64,000 bases of DNA from contig JAGHZR010000011.1 in NCBI GenBank assembly GCA_017745295.1, positions 56,559 through 120,558 on the forward strand, written 5' to 3'. The position numbers were made by a program, and so were the translations under genes. Under the pieces are notes generated by a model. That model had not been told where the DNA came from. It was given only the letters and a program-made list of their open reading frames with translations, and searched no databases. Positions 10,396 through 18,059 of the stretch are shown piece after piece. Positions within the stretch are counted from its first letter, which is position 1; each line of letters opens with the position of its first letter. The DNA is from Novosphingobium sp. Lineage in GTDB: Bacteria; Pseudomonadota; Alphaproteobacteria; Sphingomonadales; Sphingomonadaceae.

Positions 10396-10854
10396 TCAGC
10401 TTTGCTCCCGCTCGCAGATTTCCGCGAGCTGGTCGGCGCAGGCACGCCAGCCGTCTGCGAATCCCATGTCCTCGTGCATCTTGCGGTCTTCCTCGCGCCA
10501 GTGGCGGGCGCTGGCCGTATAGCGGGTGCCGTCGCCTTCGGGGGCAATTTCCCAGATGCCGATCATGAAGGGACCGGCGGGCTGGAAGTCTCCCGTGACA
10601 GCATCCGTGGTCACGAAGCGGCGGCCTTCATCGTAGGCGAGGTAGATGCCGTTCTGCGGCGCGACTTCGCCGTCGGGGCCGTACATCGTCATCCGGCAGA
10701 CGCCGCCGGGTCGGCGGTCCTGTTCGTCGATCTCGACGCGCCAGGGGCTGGGGCACCACCACTCTTCCTGGCGGTTGACCATGACGTCCCAGACCTGCTC
10801 GGCCGGGGCGGCGATGGTGCGGGTGATCGAGAGTTCGTTATGCGTATCGCTCAT
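10396..10854 (-). CDS. SRPBCC (AHSA1-type) domain protein
   Basis: The protein is 152 aa from ATG 10854, preceded by GAGGAGAG. It begins with SITRTIAAPAEQVWDVMVN, the classic opening of the START/AHSA1 ligand-binding fold, and has a helical C-terminus (EDMGFADGWRACADQLAEICE). Such proteins bind hydrophobic small molecules and are often encoded with VOC, GST and DUF1428 proteins, as here. It is the last gene of the seven-gene minus-strand detoxification cluster. Confidence 0.85.
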   Translation of the reverse strand: MSDTHNELSITRTIAAPAEQVWDVMVNRQEEWWCPSPWRVEIDEQDRRPGGVCRMTMYGPDGEVAPQNGIYLAYDEGRRFVTTDAVTGDFQPAGPFMIGIWEIAPEGDGTRYTASARHWREEDRKMHEDMGFADGWRACADQLAEICEREQS

Positions 10855-10881
10855 GCAGTCTCTCCTCAATCGCGGTAATTC

Positions 10882-11547
10882 TCAGTCACGATCGGGTGCG
10901 CCGAGCGGGAAGTAGGACCGGAAAGGCCGGGCATCCTCGACGCAGCGCGCGATCGGGGGCAGCGCCAGCAGATGGGCACGCCATTCGCGCAGGCGCGGGC
11001 GGTCCTCGGGGATTGGTTGGACCCAGTCGGCATAGAACAGCGAGGGTGCCGCCGCGCATTCGATCAGCGAAATCTGGTCCATCTGCGGATAGAACCGGAG
11101 CCAGCCTTCCAGCCAGGCATAGACCCGGTCGAGCTGCGCCCGAGCTTCGGCGCAGCGGGCCTGGTCGGGATTGGCACCGTCGCGAATGTACTCGTTCACG
11201 ACGATCTGCATCACGTTCATGACGTAGTTGTCGAAGACCCGATCGAGCATGCGGACCGCCGTCGCCGCGTCGGGATCTTCGGGGATCAGCATGCCCGGCG
11301 AGACATGGTGCCGGCCGAGGTACTCGATGATCGTCGTCGCTTCGAACAGCAGGCTCTCGCCGTCGCGCAGGACGGGGAACTTGCCGAGCGGCCCGGCCAT
11401 CTGCACGACCTGGGCATGGTCCGGATGGTCCTGGTCGAGAATCCGGAACGCGAAGGGCACGTCATAGGCGTAGAGCGGGATCAGCGCCTTCCAGGTGTAG
11501 GATGAGAAAGGATGGCCGAACAGTTCGAGGCTTGGCTCCGGGTTCAT
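10882..11547 (-). CDS. Glutathione S-transferase family protein (1 of 3)
   Basis: The 221-aa protein has an N-terminal thioredoxin-like GST domain with LFGHPFSSYTWKALIPLYAYDVPF, the cis-Pro region LGKFPVLRDGESLLFEATTIIEYL (residues about 55-78, glutathione gamma-Glu contact E-A/S), and an alpha-helical C-terminal domain. Its ATG overlaps the TGA of the PhnB-like gene by 4 bp. It probably conjugates or reduces electrophiles with glutathione; the substrate is unknown. Confidence 0.88.
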   Translation of the reverse strand: MNPEPSLELFGHPFSSYTWKALIPLYAYDVPFAFRILDQDHPDHAQVVQMAGPLGKFPVLRDGESLLFEATTIIEYLGRHHVSPGMLIPEDPDAATAVRMLDRVFDNYVMNVMQIVVNEYIRDGANPDQARCAEARAQLDRVYAWLEGWLRFYPQMDQISLIECAAAPSLFYADWVQPIPEDRPRLREWRAHLLALPPIARCVEDARPFRSYFPLGAPDRD

Positions 11548-12032
11548 GCAGGGGTTCCGGCAACTGCGGCCTCGATCGCGGCAATGTCGATCTTGCGCAT
11601 CGTCATCATCGCTTCCATGCCCCGCTTCGCCGCCGCGCGGTCGGGATTGGTAAAGGAATCACTGAGCGCCTTGGGCGTTATCTGCCAGGAAAGGCCCCAC
11701 TTGTCCTTGCACCAGCCGCACATGCTCTCCGCGCCGCCGTTGCCGACGATCGCGTTCCAGTAGCGGTCGGTCTCTTCCTGGTTCAGGGTCTCGACCTGGA
11801 AGGAGAAGGCTTCGGAATGCTGGAAGGCCGGGCCACCGTTGAGGCCGATGCATTCGATGCCCATGACCGTGAACTCCACGGTGATGACATCGCCCGCCTT
11901 GCCGTCCGGGTAATCGGTGGGCGACTGGACGACGCGGGTGACACGGCTATCGGGGAAGATCGAGGCGTAGAAGTTCGCCGCTTCCTCGGCGGCGCCGTCG
12001 TACCAGAGGCAGACGCGGTTTTTCGCGTTCAT
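11544..12032 (-). CDS. VOC-superfamily (PhnB-like) protein
   Basis: A 162-aa protein beginning MNAKNRVCLWYDGAAEEAANFY. The pattern of SIFPDSRVTRV, GDVITVEFTVMGIECIGLNGGPAFQHSEAFSFQV, WNAIVGNGGAESMCGWCKDKWGLSWQI is that of PhnB/'3-demethylubiquinone-9 3-methyltransferase' domains of the glyoxalase/VOC fold. The methyltransferase name is historical; catalytic role is unknown. It overlaps genes on both sides by 4 bp. Confidence 0.88.
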   Translation of the reverse strand: MNAKNRVCLWYDGAAEEAANFYASIFPDSRVTRVVQSPTDYPDGKAGDVITVEFTVMGIECIGLNGGPAFQHSEAFSFQVETLNQEETDRYWNAIVGNGGAESMCGWCKDKWGLSWQITPKALSDSFTNPDRAAAKRGMEAMMTMRKIDIAAIEAAVAGTPA

Positions 12033-12655
12033 TTCTTCATCTCCCCGATCAGGGTGTTGTCCACCGCCTTGGCTGCTTTGTAGGCCTCGCGTTCCTGGAG
12101 CCGTTCGGCATAGGCGACGAAGGCCGGGCGAGGGGGCATCGTGCCGAACGTCAGCCCCCAGTCCACCGCGCTGCCGACATAGACGTCGGCCATCGTGAAG
12201 CGGTCGCCGCAGACGTATTTCGCCTGCTCGAAATGGCTCTCCAGCGTGTTCATCGTGCGCTCGAAGCTGCCCCAGCCGGCCATCATCTCCTGCTCGGGCA
12301 GGGGTTCGCACTTGAAATGGCGCGAGGTGATCGCCTGTTCGACCGGGCCGGAGGCGAAGAAAGTCCAGCGGTAATAGTCCGCCATCTCGCCATCGCTGGG
12401 CAGCAGGCCCGCTTCGGGGTGCATTTCGGCAAGGTAGAGGCAGATCGCCGCGGCCTCGGTGACGGTGCGGTCGCCGCCGTCGGCGTGGTGGACGATCGCC
12501 GGCACTTTGCCCATGGGGTTCACGGCCAGGAACGTGGAGGGCTTGTCCTTCCAGTCGATCAGCACCTGCCGGTAGTCGGCCCCCGCTTCGTGAAGCGCCC
12601 AGCGGGCGATCTGACCGCGCGACATCGGATTGGTGTAGAAGGTGTAGTCGGCCAT
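12029..12655 (-). CDS. Glutathione S-transferase family protein (2 of 3)
   Basis: The 208-aa protein opens with YTFYTNPMSRGQIARWALHEAGADY, an N-terminal GST fold whose Ser/Arg position matches zeta/beta-like GSTs. It continues with NPMGKVPAIVHHADGGDRTVTEAAAICLYLAE (glutathione-binding segment) and the C-terminal CGDRFTMADVYVGSAVDW with the conserved N-capping Asp. It is the first gene of the four-gene downstream part of the cluster, with an 85-bp gap upstream. Confidence 0.9.
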   Translation of the reverse strand: MADYTFYTNPMSRGQIARWALHEAGADYRQVLIDWKDKPSTFLAVNPMGKVPAIVHHADGGDRTVTEAAAICLYLAEMHPEAGLLPSDGEMADYYRWTFFASGPVEQAITSRHFKCEPLPEQEMMAGWGSFERTMNTLESHFEQAKYVCGDRFTMADVYVGSAVDWGLTFGTMPPRPAFVAYAERLQEREAYKAAKAVDNTLIGEMKK

Positions 12656-12740
12656 GATCCCTGCTCCATCGTCCTGTCTTGTTGCAGAACAATCCTAGAA
12701 CATTGCTCCGCCGTCAATGGCCCTTTTATCCTGTCGCGTC
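12656..12740. promoter_or_regulatory. Gap in the detoxification cluster with two small inverted repeats
   Basis: The only sizeable gap within the seven-gene run. It contains TTGTT-N4-AACAA (about 12680-12693) and CATTG...CAATG (about 12702-12720). These could be an internal promoter or operator for the downstream four genes. No protein is known to bind here, so this is speculative. Confidence 0.25.
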
Positions 12741-13547
12741 TCAGTCGCCTTTGGCGCCGACGAGGCCGAAACCGGCGCCCTGCGGGTCGAGCGCGACGAC
12801 TATCCAGTCGCCGCCGGGAACCTCGTGCGGACCCATCAGCACCTGGCCGCCGTTCGACTCGATGGCCGCCTTCGCCGCGGCGATGGAGGGCACGCCGAAG
12901 TAGAACATCCAGACCGAGGGCTGGCTTTCCTCCTGCCGCTGCATGATCGCGCCAAGGGTCTTCCCGTGATGGCCGATGAAGCAGTAGTCGCCCATTTCCC
13001 CCATCGACATCTTTTCGTTGAAGGTGAAGCCGAAGTGCTGGCCGTAGAAGGCCATGGATCCGGCCTGATCGGGGCTGGCCAGTTCGTTCCAGCGTACATG
13101 CTGGTTCTCGGACACGGAAAAGACGTCACTGAAGGCATCCGGCTGGTCGGCGGGCGGGATCGGCTTCATCAGGTAGAGCGGCACGCCCTGCGGGTCCGCG
13201 ACCATTGCGATGCGGCCGACGGGAAGGTCCATCGCGGGCATCTGCACTTTGCCGCCTTCGGAGGTGATCGCCTCCACTTCGGCATCGACATCCTCGACGT
13301 AAAGATAGGGGAGCCAGATCGGCCGGGCGCCGCCGTCGGCCATCTCTTCCGTAATCTGCATCGCGCCTCCCGCCATGCCGCCATCGTCGCGGACGATCAT
13401 GCGGTAGTCGAGACCGCCGGCGTCGGGATCGGCGTGGGTGGCGATCGTCCAGCCGACGACCTCGTGGTAGAAGGCCGCCGCTCCCGCGATGTCGCTGGTG
13501 AGCAGTTCGTACCAGATGAAGCTGCCGACAGGGTTGCCCATGGTCAT
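12741..13547 (-). CDS. Two-domain VOC (glyoxalase-like) protein
   Basis: The 268-aa protein has two VOC modules. The first (about residues 5-125) begins GSFIWYELLTSDIAGAAAFYHEVVGW and includes RPIWLPYLYVEDVDAEVEAI. The second (about 140-262) begins NQHVRWNELASPDQAGSMAFYGQHFGF and ends WIVVALDPQGAGFGLV. Tandem VOC proteins bind a metal and bulky hydrophobic or electrophilic ligands. The ATG at 13547 follows GGAGGAG and overlaps the DUF1428 stop by 4 bp. Confidence 0.88.
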   Translation of the reverse strand: MTMGNPVGSFIWYELLTSDIAGAAAFYHEVVGWTIATHADPDAGGLDYRMIVRDDGGMAGGAMQITEEMADGGARPIWLPYLYVEDVDAEVEAITSEGGKVQMPAMDLPVGRIAMVADPQGVPLYLMKPIPPADQPDAFSDVFSVSENQHVRWNELASPDQAGSMAFYGQHFGFTFNEKMSMGEMGDYCFIGHHGKTLGAIMQRQEESQPSVWMFYFGVPSIAAAKAAIESNGGQVLMGPHEVPGGDWIVVALDPQGAGFGLVGAKGD

Positions 13548-13930
13548 GCTCCTCCCTGGTTGCCTGGCAGTTCGACGACGGAATCGAAACCGCCGTAGAT
13601 CATGCGCTTGCCGTCGAAAGGCGGCGGGTTGGTTGCGGGATCGAAGCGCGGGTCGTTCTTCATGAGTTCCATGAGCAGGCCCATCTGCCGGTCGCGGGTC
13701 TCCTTGTCCGGCCATTCGATCCAGCTGAAGCAAACCGTCTCGTCCTCCTTGGCCTCCACCGAGCGGAAGAAGTCGGTCTGCTTGCCGTGCTGGAGATCGT
13801 CGCCCCAGCATTCGACGACGCGGGTGGCGCCATATTCGAGGAAGTATTCGTCCATCTCGCGCGCGTGAGCGATGAACTTGTCCTTGTTGGCGAGCGGCAC
13901 GGCAAGCACGAAACCATCGACGTAGGGCAT
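13544..13930 (-). CDS. DUF1428 domain protein
   Basis: The 128-aa protein starts MPYVDGFVLAVPLANKDKF and carries the DUF1428 landmarks YGATRVVECWGDD, FSWIEWPDKETRD and the C-terminal PFDGKRMIYGGF. DUF1428 proteins have a ferredoxin-like (Dabb-type) fold with no established activity. They commonly accompany AHSA1, VOC and GST genes. It overlaps the VOC gene by 4 bp and lies 10 bp from the first GST gene. Confidence 0.9.
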   Translation of the reverse strand: MPYVDGFVLAVPLANKDKFIAHAREMDEYFLEYGATRVVECWGDDLQHGKQTDFFRSVEAKEDETVCFSWIEWPDKETRDRQMGLLMELMKNDPRFDPATNPPPFDGKRMIYGGFDSVVELPGNQGGA

Positions 13931-13940
13931 GGCTGTTCTC

Positions 13941-14606
13941 CTAATTGGCGGGAGAGGCGTAGCTTTCGAGTTGTTCGGCAAGGGCGTGGCGGAAGGCCGG
14001 GCGGCTTTCCCCGCGCGCCTTGTAGGCAGCGAGCTTCGGGTAGCTATCGAGGATTTGCGTGTGGTCGAGGATGCGCAGCACCGTCACCATCACGATATCG
14101 GCGATGGAGAACTGTCCGGCGAGCCAGTCCTTGTCGCCCAGCGCTGCCTCCGTGCTGGCGAGGCGGGCTTCCAGCAGTCGCAGCGCGCTCGGCCGGGCCT
14201 GCGCCGCCCAGGGCTTGCCCGCATGGAAGAAGTCGAGCGCGCCGATCTGGGCAACGAACGGCTCCACGCTGTTCAGCGCCGCGAAAAGCCAGGTGATCGC
14301 TTGCCAGCGGGCCTTGGGCTCCGGCGGCAGCAGCCGGGGGTCCTGCTCGCCGAGATAGAGCAGGATGGCGCCGGTTTCGAACAGGCGTTGCTCGCCGTCG
14401 TCGAAGGCGGGGACTTGCCCGAAGGGCTGCCATTCCAGGTAGCCATCCGGGCGCGGGTGATAGACGTCGAGTTCCTCCACCCGGTAATCGCGGCCCAGTT
14501 CCTCATGCGCCCAGCGCAGGCGCAGATCGCGGACCTGACCGCGCACGGGCGGGGGGACGTCGGCGTAGGCCGTGAAGACCGGTCGCGCGGTTTCGCTGCG
14601 GGGCAT
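13941..14606 (-). CDS. Glutathione S-transferase family protein (3 of 3)
   Basis: The 221-aa protein starts at ATG 14606. Its N-terminal domain reads PPVRGQVRDLRLRWAHEELGRDY, then WQPFGQVPAFDDGEQRLFETGAILLYL, the glutathione-binding part of a GST. The C-terminal domain has WLAGQFSIADIVMVTVLRIL. It is the promoter-proximal gene of the minus-strand cluster and is divergent from the HxlR regulator, which probably controls it. Confidence 0.9.
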   Translation of the reverse strand: MPRSETARPVFTAYADVPPPVRGQVRDLRLRWAHEELGRDYRVEELDVYHPRPDGYLEWQPFGQVPAFDDGEQRLFETGAILLYLGEQDPRLLPPEPKARWQAITWLFAALNSVEPFVAQIGALDFFHAGKPWAAQARPSALRLLEARLASTEAALGDKDWLAGQFSIADIVMVTVLRILDHTQILDSYPKLAAYKARGESRPAFRHALAEQLESYASPAN

Positions 14607-14671
14607 CGGCACTCTCCGGGGTTCGGGGTCGCTTTGGGGGCGATTCGTTATTGCCGGAGGGTGCGCATTCA

Positions 14672-14688
14672 GGTTACAAAAAGCAACC
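14672..14688. promoter_or_regulatory. Candidate HxlR operator
   Basis: GGTTAC-N5-GCAACC is a near-perfect inverted repeat (one mismatch in six) in the 108-bp space between the divergent GST and HxlR genes. The A-tract spacer and position fit a winged-helix dimer site able to control both promoters. Inference from position and symmetry only. Confidence 0.4.
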
Positions 14689-14714
14689 ATGAAGTTAAGA
14701 AGAGAAACCGCATC

Positions 14715-15422
14715 GTGGCGAAGCGCATTCCGCCTGCGATGAACGCCGTTCCTGACGGCGCATCCCATGGTCGCTGGTATCGCGACGCCTGCGGCGCGGC
14801 TTTCGCCATGGAACTGGTGGGCGAGCGCTGGACCTTGCCGATCGTGCGCGAGATGATGCTCGGCCCCCGCCGCTTCAACGGCCTTCGCGCTGCTTTGCCC
14901 GGCCTCAGCGCCAAAGTGTTGACCGAGCGGTTGGGGAGCCTTGAAGCCAGCGGCATCGTCCGCCGCTTGATCCTGCCGCCGCCTGCTTCGGTGCAGGCCT
15001 ATGCCTTGACGGAATGGGGTCTCGGTCTGGAACCGGTGATGCAGGAACTCGGCCGCTGGGCGGTGCGCTCGCCGGGGCACGATCCGATGTTGCCGCTGAC
15101 GCCGGTGGCCTTCATGCTCTCGCTGCGGACGATGCTGGTGCCGGAACGGATCGGAGATCTGGCCTTGCGCGTGCTGTTTGAAGTGGGGACTGCGCGGTTC
15201 ATCGGCACGCTCGGGCAGGGGGAACTGCGGGTCGAGCCTGCCGGAGCGGATATGGCCGTGTCGGACCTGCGCTTTGCGGCGGAAACGGCGACGGACTTCC
15301 TGCCGGTGTTCTACGGTAAGCGTTCGGTGGAGGAAGCGGGTGGCAGGCTCTCGGTCGAGGGTGATGAGGTTCTGGCAAAGCGCTTCATTGGCCTCTTTGC
15401 CTTGCCTGCGAAGTTGGGATGA
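14715..15422 (+). CDS. HxlR-family winged-helix transcriptional regulator
   Basis: The 235-aa product starts at GTG 14715 (MAKRIPPAMNAVPDG), with an AGAAGAGA site upstream; ATG 14739 is an alternative. The HxlR domain (about residues 15-110) has CGAAFAMELVGERWTLPIVREMMLGPRRFNGLRAALPGLSAKVLTERL followed by YALTEWGLGLEPVMQELGRWAV. About 110 further residues (SCP2-like or ligand-binding) lie C-terminal, longer than minimal HxlR proteins. Divergent transcription suggests that it senses an electrophile or oxidant and controls the GST/VOC cluster. Confidence 0.9.
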   Translation: MAKRIPPAMNAVPDGASHGRWYRDACGAAFAMELVGERWTLPIVREMMLGPRRFNGLRAALPGLSAKVLTERLGSLEASGIVRRLILPPPASVQAYALTEWGLGLEPVMQELGRWAVRSPGHDPMLPLTPVAFMLSLRTMLVPERIGDLALRVLFEVGTARFIGTLGQGELRVEPAGADMAVSDLRFAAETATDFLPVFYGKRSVEEAGGRLSVEGDEVLAKRFIGLFALPAKLG

Positions 15423-15438
15423 AACGCTTTACCGCTCT

Positions 15439-15460
15439 GTTCTGCCAGGAAGAGCAGAAC
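15439..15460 (+). terminator. Possible terminator hairpin after the HxlR gene
   Basis: GTTCTGC / GCAGAAC form a perfect 7-bp stem with an 8-nt loop, 17 nt after the stop codon. A short pyrimidine run (CCTTTCCC) follows, but no U-tract, so it is a weak terminator candidate. Confidence 0.35.
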
Positions 15461-15537
15461 GAAACCTTTCCCAAACTCCGTCGCGCAGGCGGGGACCCCG
15501 CTTTCTTCTTCTCCGTTTCGCCAACTCGCAAGGCAAG

Positions 15538-15565
15538 CGTCATCCCCGCCTGTGCGGGGATGACG
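15538..15565. repeat. Hairpin repeat, family D
   Basis: CGTCATCCCCGC-CTGT-GCGGGGATGACG is a perfect 12-bp stem, with a related partial arm (GCAGGCGGGGACCCC) at about 15485-15499. This kind of 'CATCCCCGC' palindrome is a common intergenic repeat in many bacteria. It lies 5 bp beyond the stop of the hypothetical gene at 15571 and may end both convergent transcripts. Confidence 0.65.
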
Positions 15566-15570
15566 AAGTT

Positions 15571-15921
15571 TTAGGGCAAAGTGGTCATCCGCGCATACTT
15601 GAAAAATGCGCGTTGTGCGGGATTCAAGGATAAATCCGGCCAATCGATTTCCCGTCGCGACGCCGGAAGATACTCTCGCCGATGCTCGCTGTCATAAAAT
15701 AGAGTGCCGTGTATGCCTACGGCGTCTCTTTTTAGGATGGGTCGATTCCACATCGGGCCAATGACTCGGTTGGCCTCTTGTTTGCCAAGACGCTCAAACA
15801 CATCCTCGGCAATTTGCATTTCACTATCGCTTGGGAAGATTGCCGAGAATTCATCATCGGTCACTTGAAATAAGCTAAAGGTTGCGTTTGCCGCGCTATC
15901 GATGATTTGAACGTTCTTCAT
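15571..15921 (-). CDS. Hypothetical protein, convergent with the HxlR gene
   Basis: A 116-aa protein from ATG 15921. It is acidic in its N-terminal half (FSLFQVTDDEFSAIFPSDSEMQIAEDVFERL) and has an aromatic, basic C-terminal half ending NPAQRAFFKYARMTTLP. GC content is lower than in the flanking genes. No signal peptide, membrane segment or known domain is evident. An in-frame start at 15945 would add eight residues. The predicted composition is that of a real soluble protein; function unknown. Confidence 0.55.
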   Translation of the reverse strand: MKNVQIIDSAANATFSLFQVTDDEFSAIFPSDSEMQIAEDVFERLGKQEANRVIGPMWNRPILKRDAVGIHGTLFYDSEHRREYLPASRREIDWPDLSLNPAQRAFFKYARMTTLP

Positions 15922-16087
15922 AGCGTCGTCACATGCACCACACATATAAAGTGCGCAATAAGCGCGCCTGCTGACGACCCGCTTCCCCGATCCCCACCAG
16001 CCACCCCGCCGTTTCCTCCCGTCCCATTCCCGATAAACCGCAAAGCCTGTTGCGGTGCAGCGCCCGCTTGTCTACGCGGGTGCAACG

Positions 16088-17080
16088 ATGACTGAGACCG
16101 AGACCATGAAAGCCGAGAATCGTGACGCCACCGTGCTGGCTGCTCCCGACATCGAACTCGACGTGCGCGAGACCTTCGGAATCGATATTGACTGGAAGGT
16201 GCCCGCCTTCTCCGTCGCCGACGAGCGCGTTCCCGACCTCGACGAGACCTATGTCTTCGATCCGGACACCACGCTCGCGATCCTGGCGGGCTTTGCCTAT
16301 AACCGCCGCGTCATGGTGCAGGGCTATCACGGCACCGGCAAGTCGACCCACATCGAACAGGTCGCAGCCCGCCTCAAGTGGCCGTGCATCCGCATCAACC
16401 TCGATGCGCACATCAGCCGTATCGACCTGATCGGCCGCGACGCCATCGTCCTGCGCGATGGTCTCCAGGTTACAGAATTCCGCGAAGGCCTGCTGCCTTG
16501 GGCGCTCCAGCACCCGGTCGCACTGGTGTTCGACGAGTACGACGCGGGCCGTCCGGACGTGATGTTCGTGATCCACCGCATCCTCGAAACCGAGGGCAAG
16601 CTGACCCTGCTCGACCAGAACCGCGTGATCCGCCCGGACCGCAATTTCCGCCTCTTCGCCACCGCCAACACGGTCGGCCTTGGCGATACCTCGGGTCTCT
16701 ACCACGGCACCCAGCAGATCAACCAGGGCCAGATGGACCGCTGGAACCTGGTGGTCGGCCTCAACTACCTGCCCGAGCCGGTCGAGAGCGACATCGTCTC
16801 GAAGAAGGTGCCGCAGGTGGACGCCGCGACGATCTCGCAGATGGTCAAGGTGGCGGACTTTACCCGCCAGGGCTTCATGAACGGCGATATCTCGACCGTG
16901 ATGAGCCCGCGTACCGTCATCACCTGGGCGCAGAACGCGGCGATCTTCAAGGACGTGGGCTTCGCCTTCCGCCTTTCGTTCCTCAACAAGTGCGACGAGA
17001 CAGAGCGGGTGATGGTCGCCGAGTACTACCAGCGCGTGTTCGGCAACGACCTGCCGGAAAGCGTCGTAGGCAAGGCCTGA
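16088..17080 (+). CDS. cobS: CobS-type AAA+ ATPase (cobaltochelatase subunit)
   Basis: The 330-aa MoxR/CobS-type AAA+ protein has Walker [10 protein letters not shown] (residues about 79-87), Walker [11 protein letters not shown] (about 157-166), the sensor-1 region [14 protein letters not shown] and an Arg-rich C-terminal lid. CobS normally hexamerises with CobT to power cobalt insertion by CobN. ATG 16088 was chosen; ATG 16106 is also possible. A strong terminator follows directly and no cobT is next to it, unlike the usual cobS-cobT order, so its partner must be elsewhere or its role is different. Confidence 0.92.
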   Translation: MTETETMKAENRDATVLAAPDIELDVRETFGIDIDWKVPAFSVADERVPDLDETYVFDPDTTLAILAGFAYNRRVMVQGYHGTGKSTHIEQVAARLKWPCIRINLDAHISRIDLIGRDAIVLRDGLQVTEFREGLLPWALQHPVALVFDEYDAGRPDVMFVIHRILETEGKLTLLDQNRVIRPDRNFRLFATANTVGLGDTSGLYHGTQQINQGQMDRWNLVVGLNYLPEPVESDIVSKKVPQVDAATISQMVKVADFTRQGFMNGDISTVMSPRTVITWAQNAAIFKDVGFAFRLSFLNKCDETERVMVAEYYQRVFGNDLPESVVGKA

Positions 17081-17106
17081 GGCCTGCTGGGATAAGAAAC
17101 GGGGAA

Positions 17107-17132
17107 GGGGAGGCTGCGGCCTCCCCTTTTTT
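17107..17132 (+). terminator. Rho-independent terminator of cobS
   Basis: A perfect 8-bp stem GGGGAGGC / GCCTCCCC with TGCG loop is followed immediately by TTTTTT, 26 bp after the cobS stop codon. Confidence 0.93.
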
Positions 17133-17153
17133 GTGCCGGAGTGGCGATGATTT

Positions 17154-17179
17154 TCCTACAGACAGGCAGTGCTGTAGGA
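17154..17179. promoter_or_regulatory. Perfect 8-bp inverted repeat of unknown role
   Basis: TCCTACAG-N10-CTGTAGGA is perfectly symmetric and lies just downstream of the cobS terminator, in a 180-bp space before the convergent truA gene. It precedes an ATG (17187) whose frame soon runs antisense to truA, so no gene is clearly served by it. GTGTCAAC-like direct repeats follow at about 17270-17300. It may be an operator for a lost gene or a small RNA. Confidence 0.35.
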
Positions 17180-17312
17180 TGCCGCCATGTTCTCCACGGC
17201 CTTTGATCCCGCTATTGTCCGCTACAAGGTGACAGGTTCGAACGGGGGCGACTTTTTCCGCTCAGGACCGTGTCAACTGTGTCAACCAAAGTGTCACCTT
17301 GTGCAGGCGCAC

Positions 17313-18059
17313 TCAGTCTTCGGGATAGATCGCCTTCACGAAGTAAAGTCCGTCCGGCGGCGAATTGAGGCCCAGCGCCTGGCGGTTGCGGGCTTCCAGC
17401 GCCTCGGCGACCTGCCGTACCTCCCAGCGCCCCATGCCGACGAGCGCGAGGCAGCCGACCATCGAGCGGACCTGATGGTGGAGGAAACTGCGCGCCTCGG
17501 CCTCGATCAGCACCATCTCGCCCTCGCGCCGCACGTCGAGCCGGTCGAGCGTCTTGAGCGGGCTTTGCGACTGGCAATGGGCCGAGCGAAACGTGGTGAA
17601 GTCGTGCAGGCCGACGAGGATCTGCGCGGCGCGGTGCATGGCCGCCTCGTCGAGCGGCTTGGGCACCTGCCATGCCTTGCCGCGCTCCAGCGTCAGCGGC
17701 GCGCGGCGGTTGGCGATGCGGTAGATGTAGGAGCGGCCGATGCACGAGAAGCGCGCATGCCAGTCGTCCGGCACCACCTCGCAGCCGACCACCGCGATCG
17801 GATGGGGGCGCAGGCGGGCGTTCAACCCTTCGGTGAACTGGAAGGGCGTGAACGGCTTGGCGATGTCGATGTGCACTTTCATGCCGAGCGCATGGACGCC
17901 CGCATCGGTGCGGCCGGCGGCATGCATCCCCGTGGTCTCGCCGGTAAGCGCGAAGACGGCTTCCTCGACGCTCTGCTGCACCGAGGGGCCGTGCGCCTGG
18001 CGCTGAAGACCCATGTAGGGCGCGCCGTCGAATTCGAGAGTGAGCGCGAAACGGGTCAA
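17313..18059 (-). CDS. truA: tRNA pseudouridine(38-40) synthase
   Basis: TruA isomerises U38-U40 in the tRNA anticodon stem-loop. The 248-aa protein has [14 protein letters not shown], catalytic Asp52 in [13 protein letters not shown], the [13 protein letters not shown] segment and [21 protein letters not shown]. It overlaps fmt by 4 bp (ATGA), a common linkage of translation-related genes. Confidence 0.96.
   Translation of the reverse strand: MTRFALTLEFDGAPYMGLQRQAHGPSVQQSVEEAVFALTGETTGMHAAGRTDAGVHALGMKVHIDIAKPFTPFQFTEGLNARLRPHPIAVVGCEVVPDDWHARFSCIGRSYIYRIANRRAPLTLERGKAWQVPKPLDEAAMHRAAQILVGLHDFTTFRSAHCQSQSPLKTLDRLDVRREGEMVLIEAEARSFLHHQVRSMVGCLALVGMGRWEVRQVAEALEARNRQALGLNSPPDGLYFVKAIYPED

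Noticed and set aside
13929..14714. Upstream extension of the HxlR gene to 13929
   Set aside because: That portion is antisense to a GST gene; the regulator domain and a ribosome site support a start at 14715.
17236..17258. ACAGGTTCGAACGGG resembling a tRNA T-arm
   Set aside because: The flanking bases cannot form the 5-bp T stem and no acceptor or anticodon arms can be built around it.
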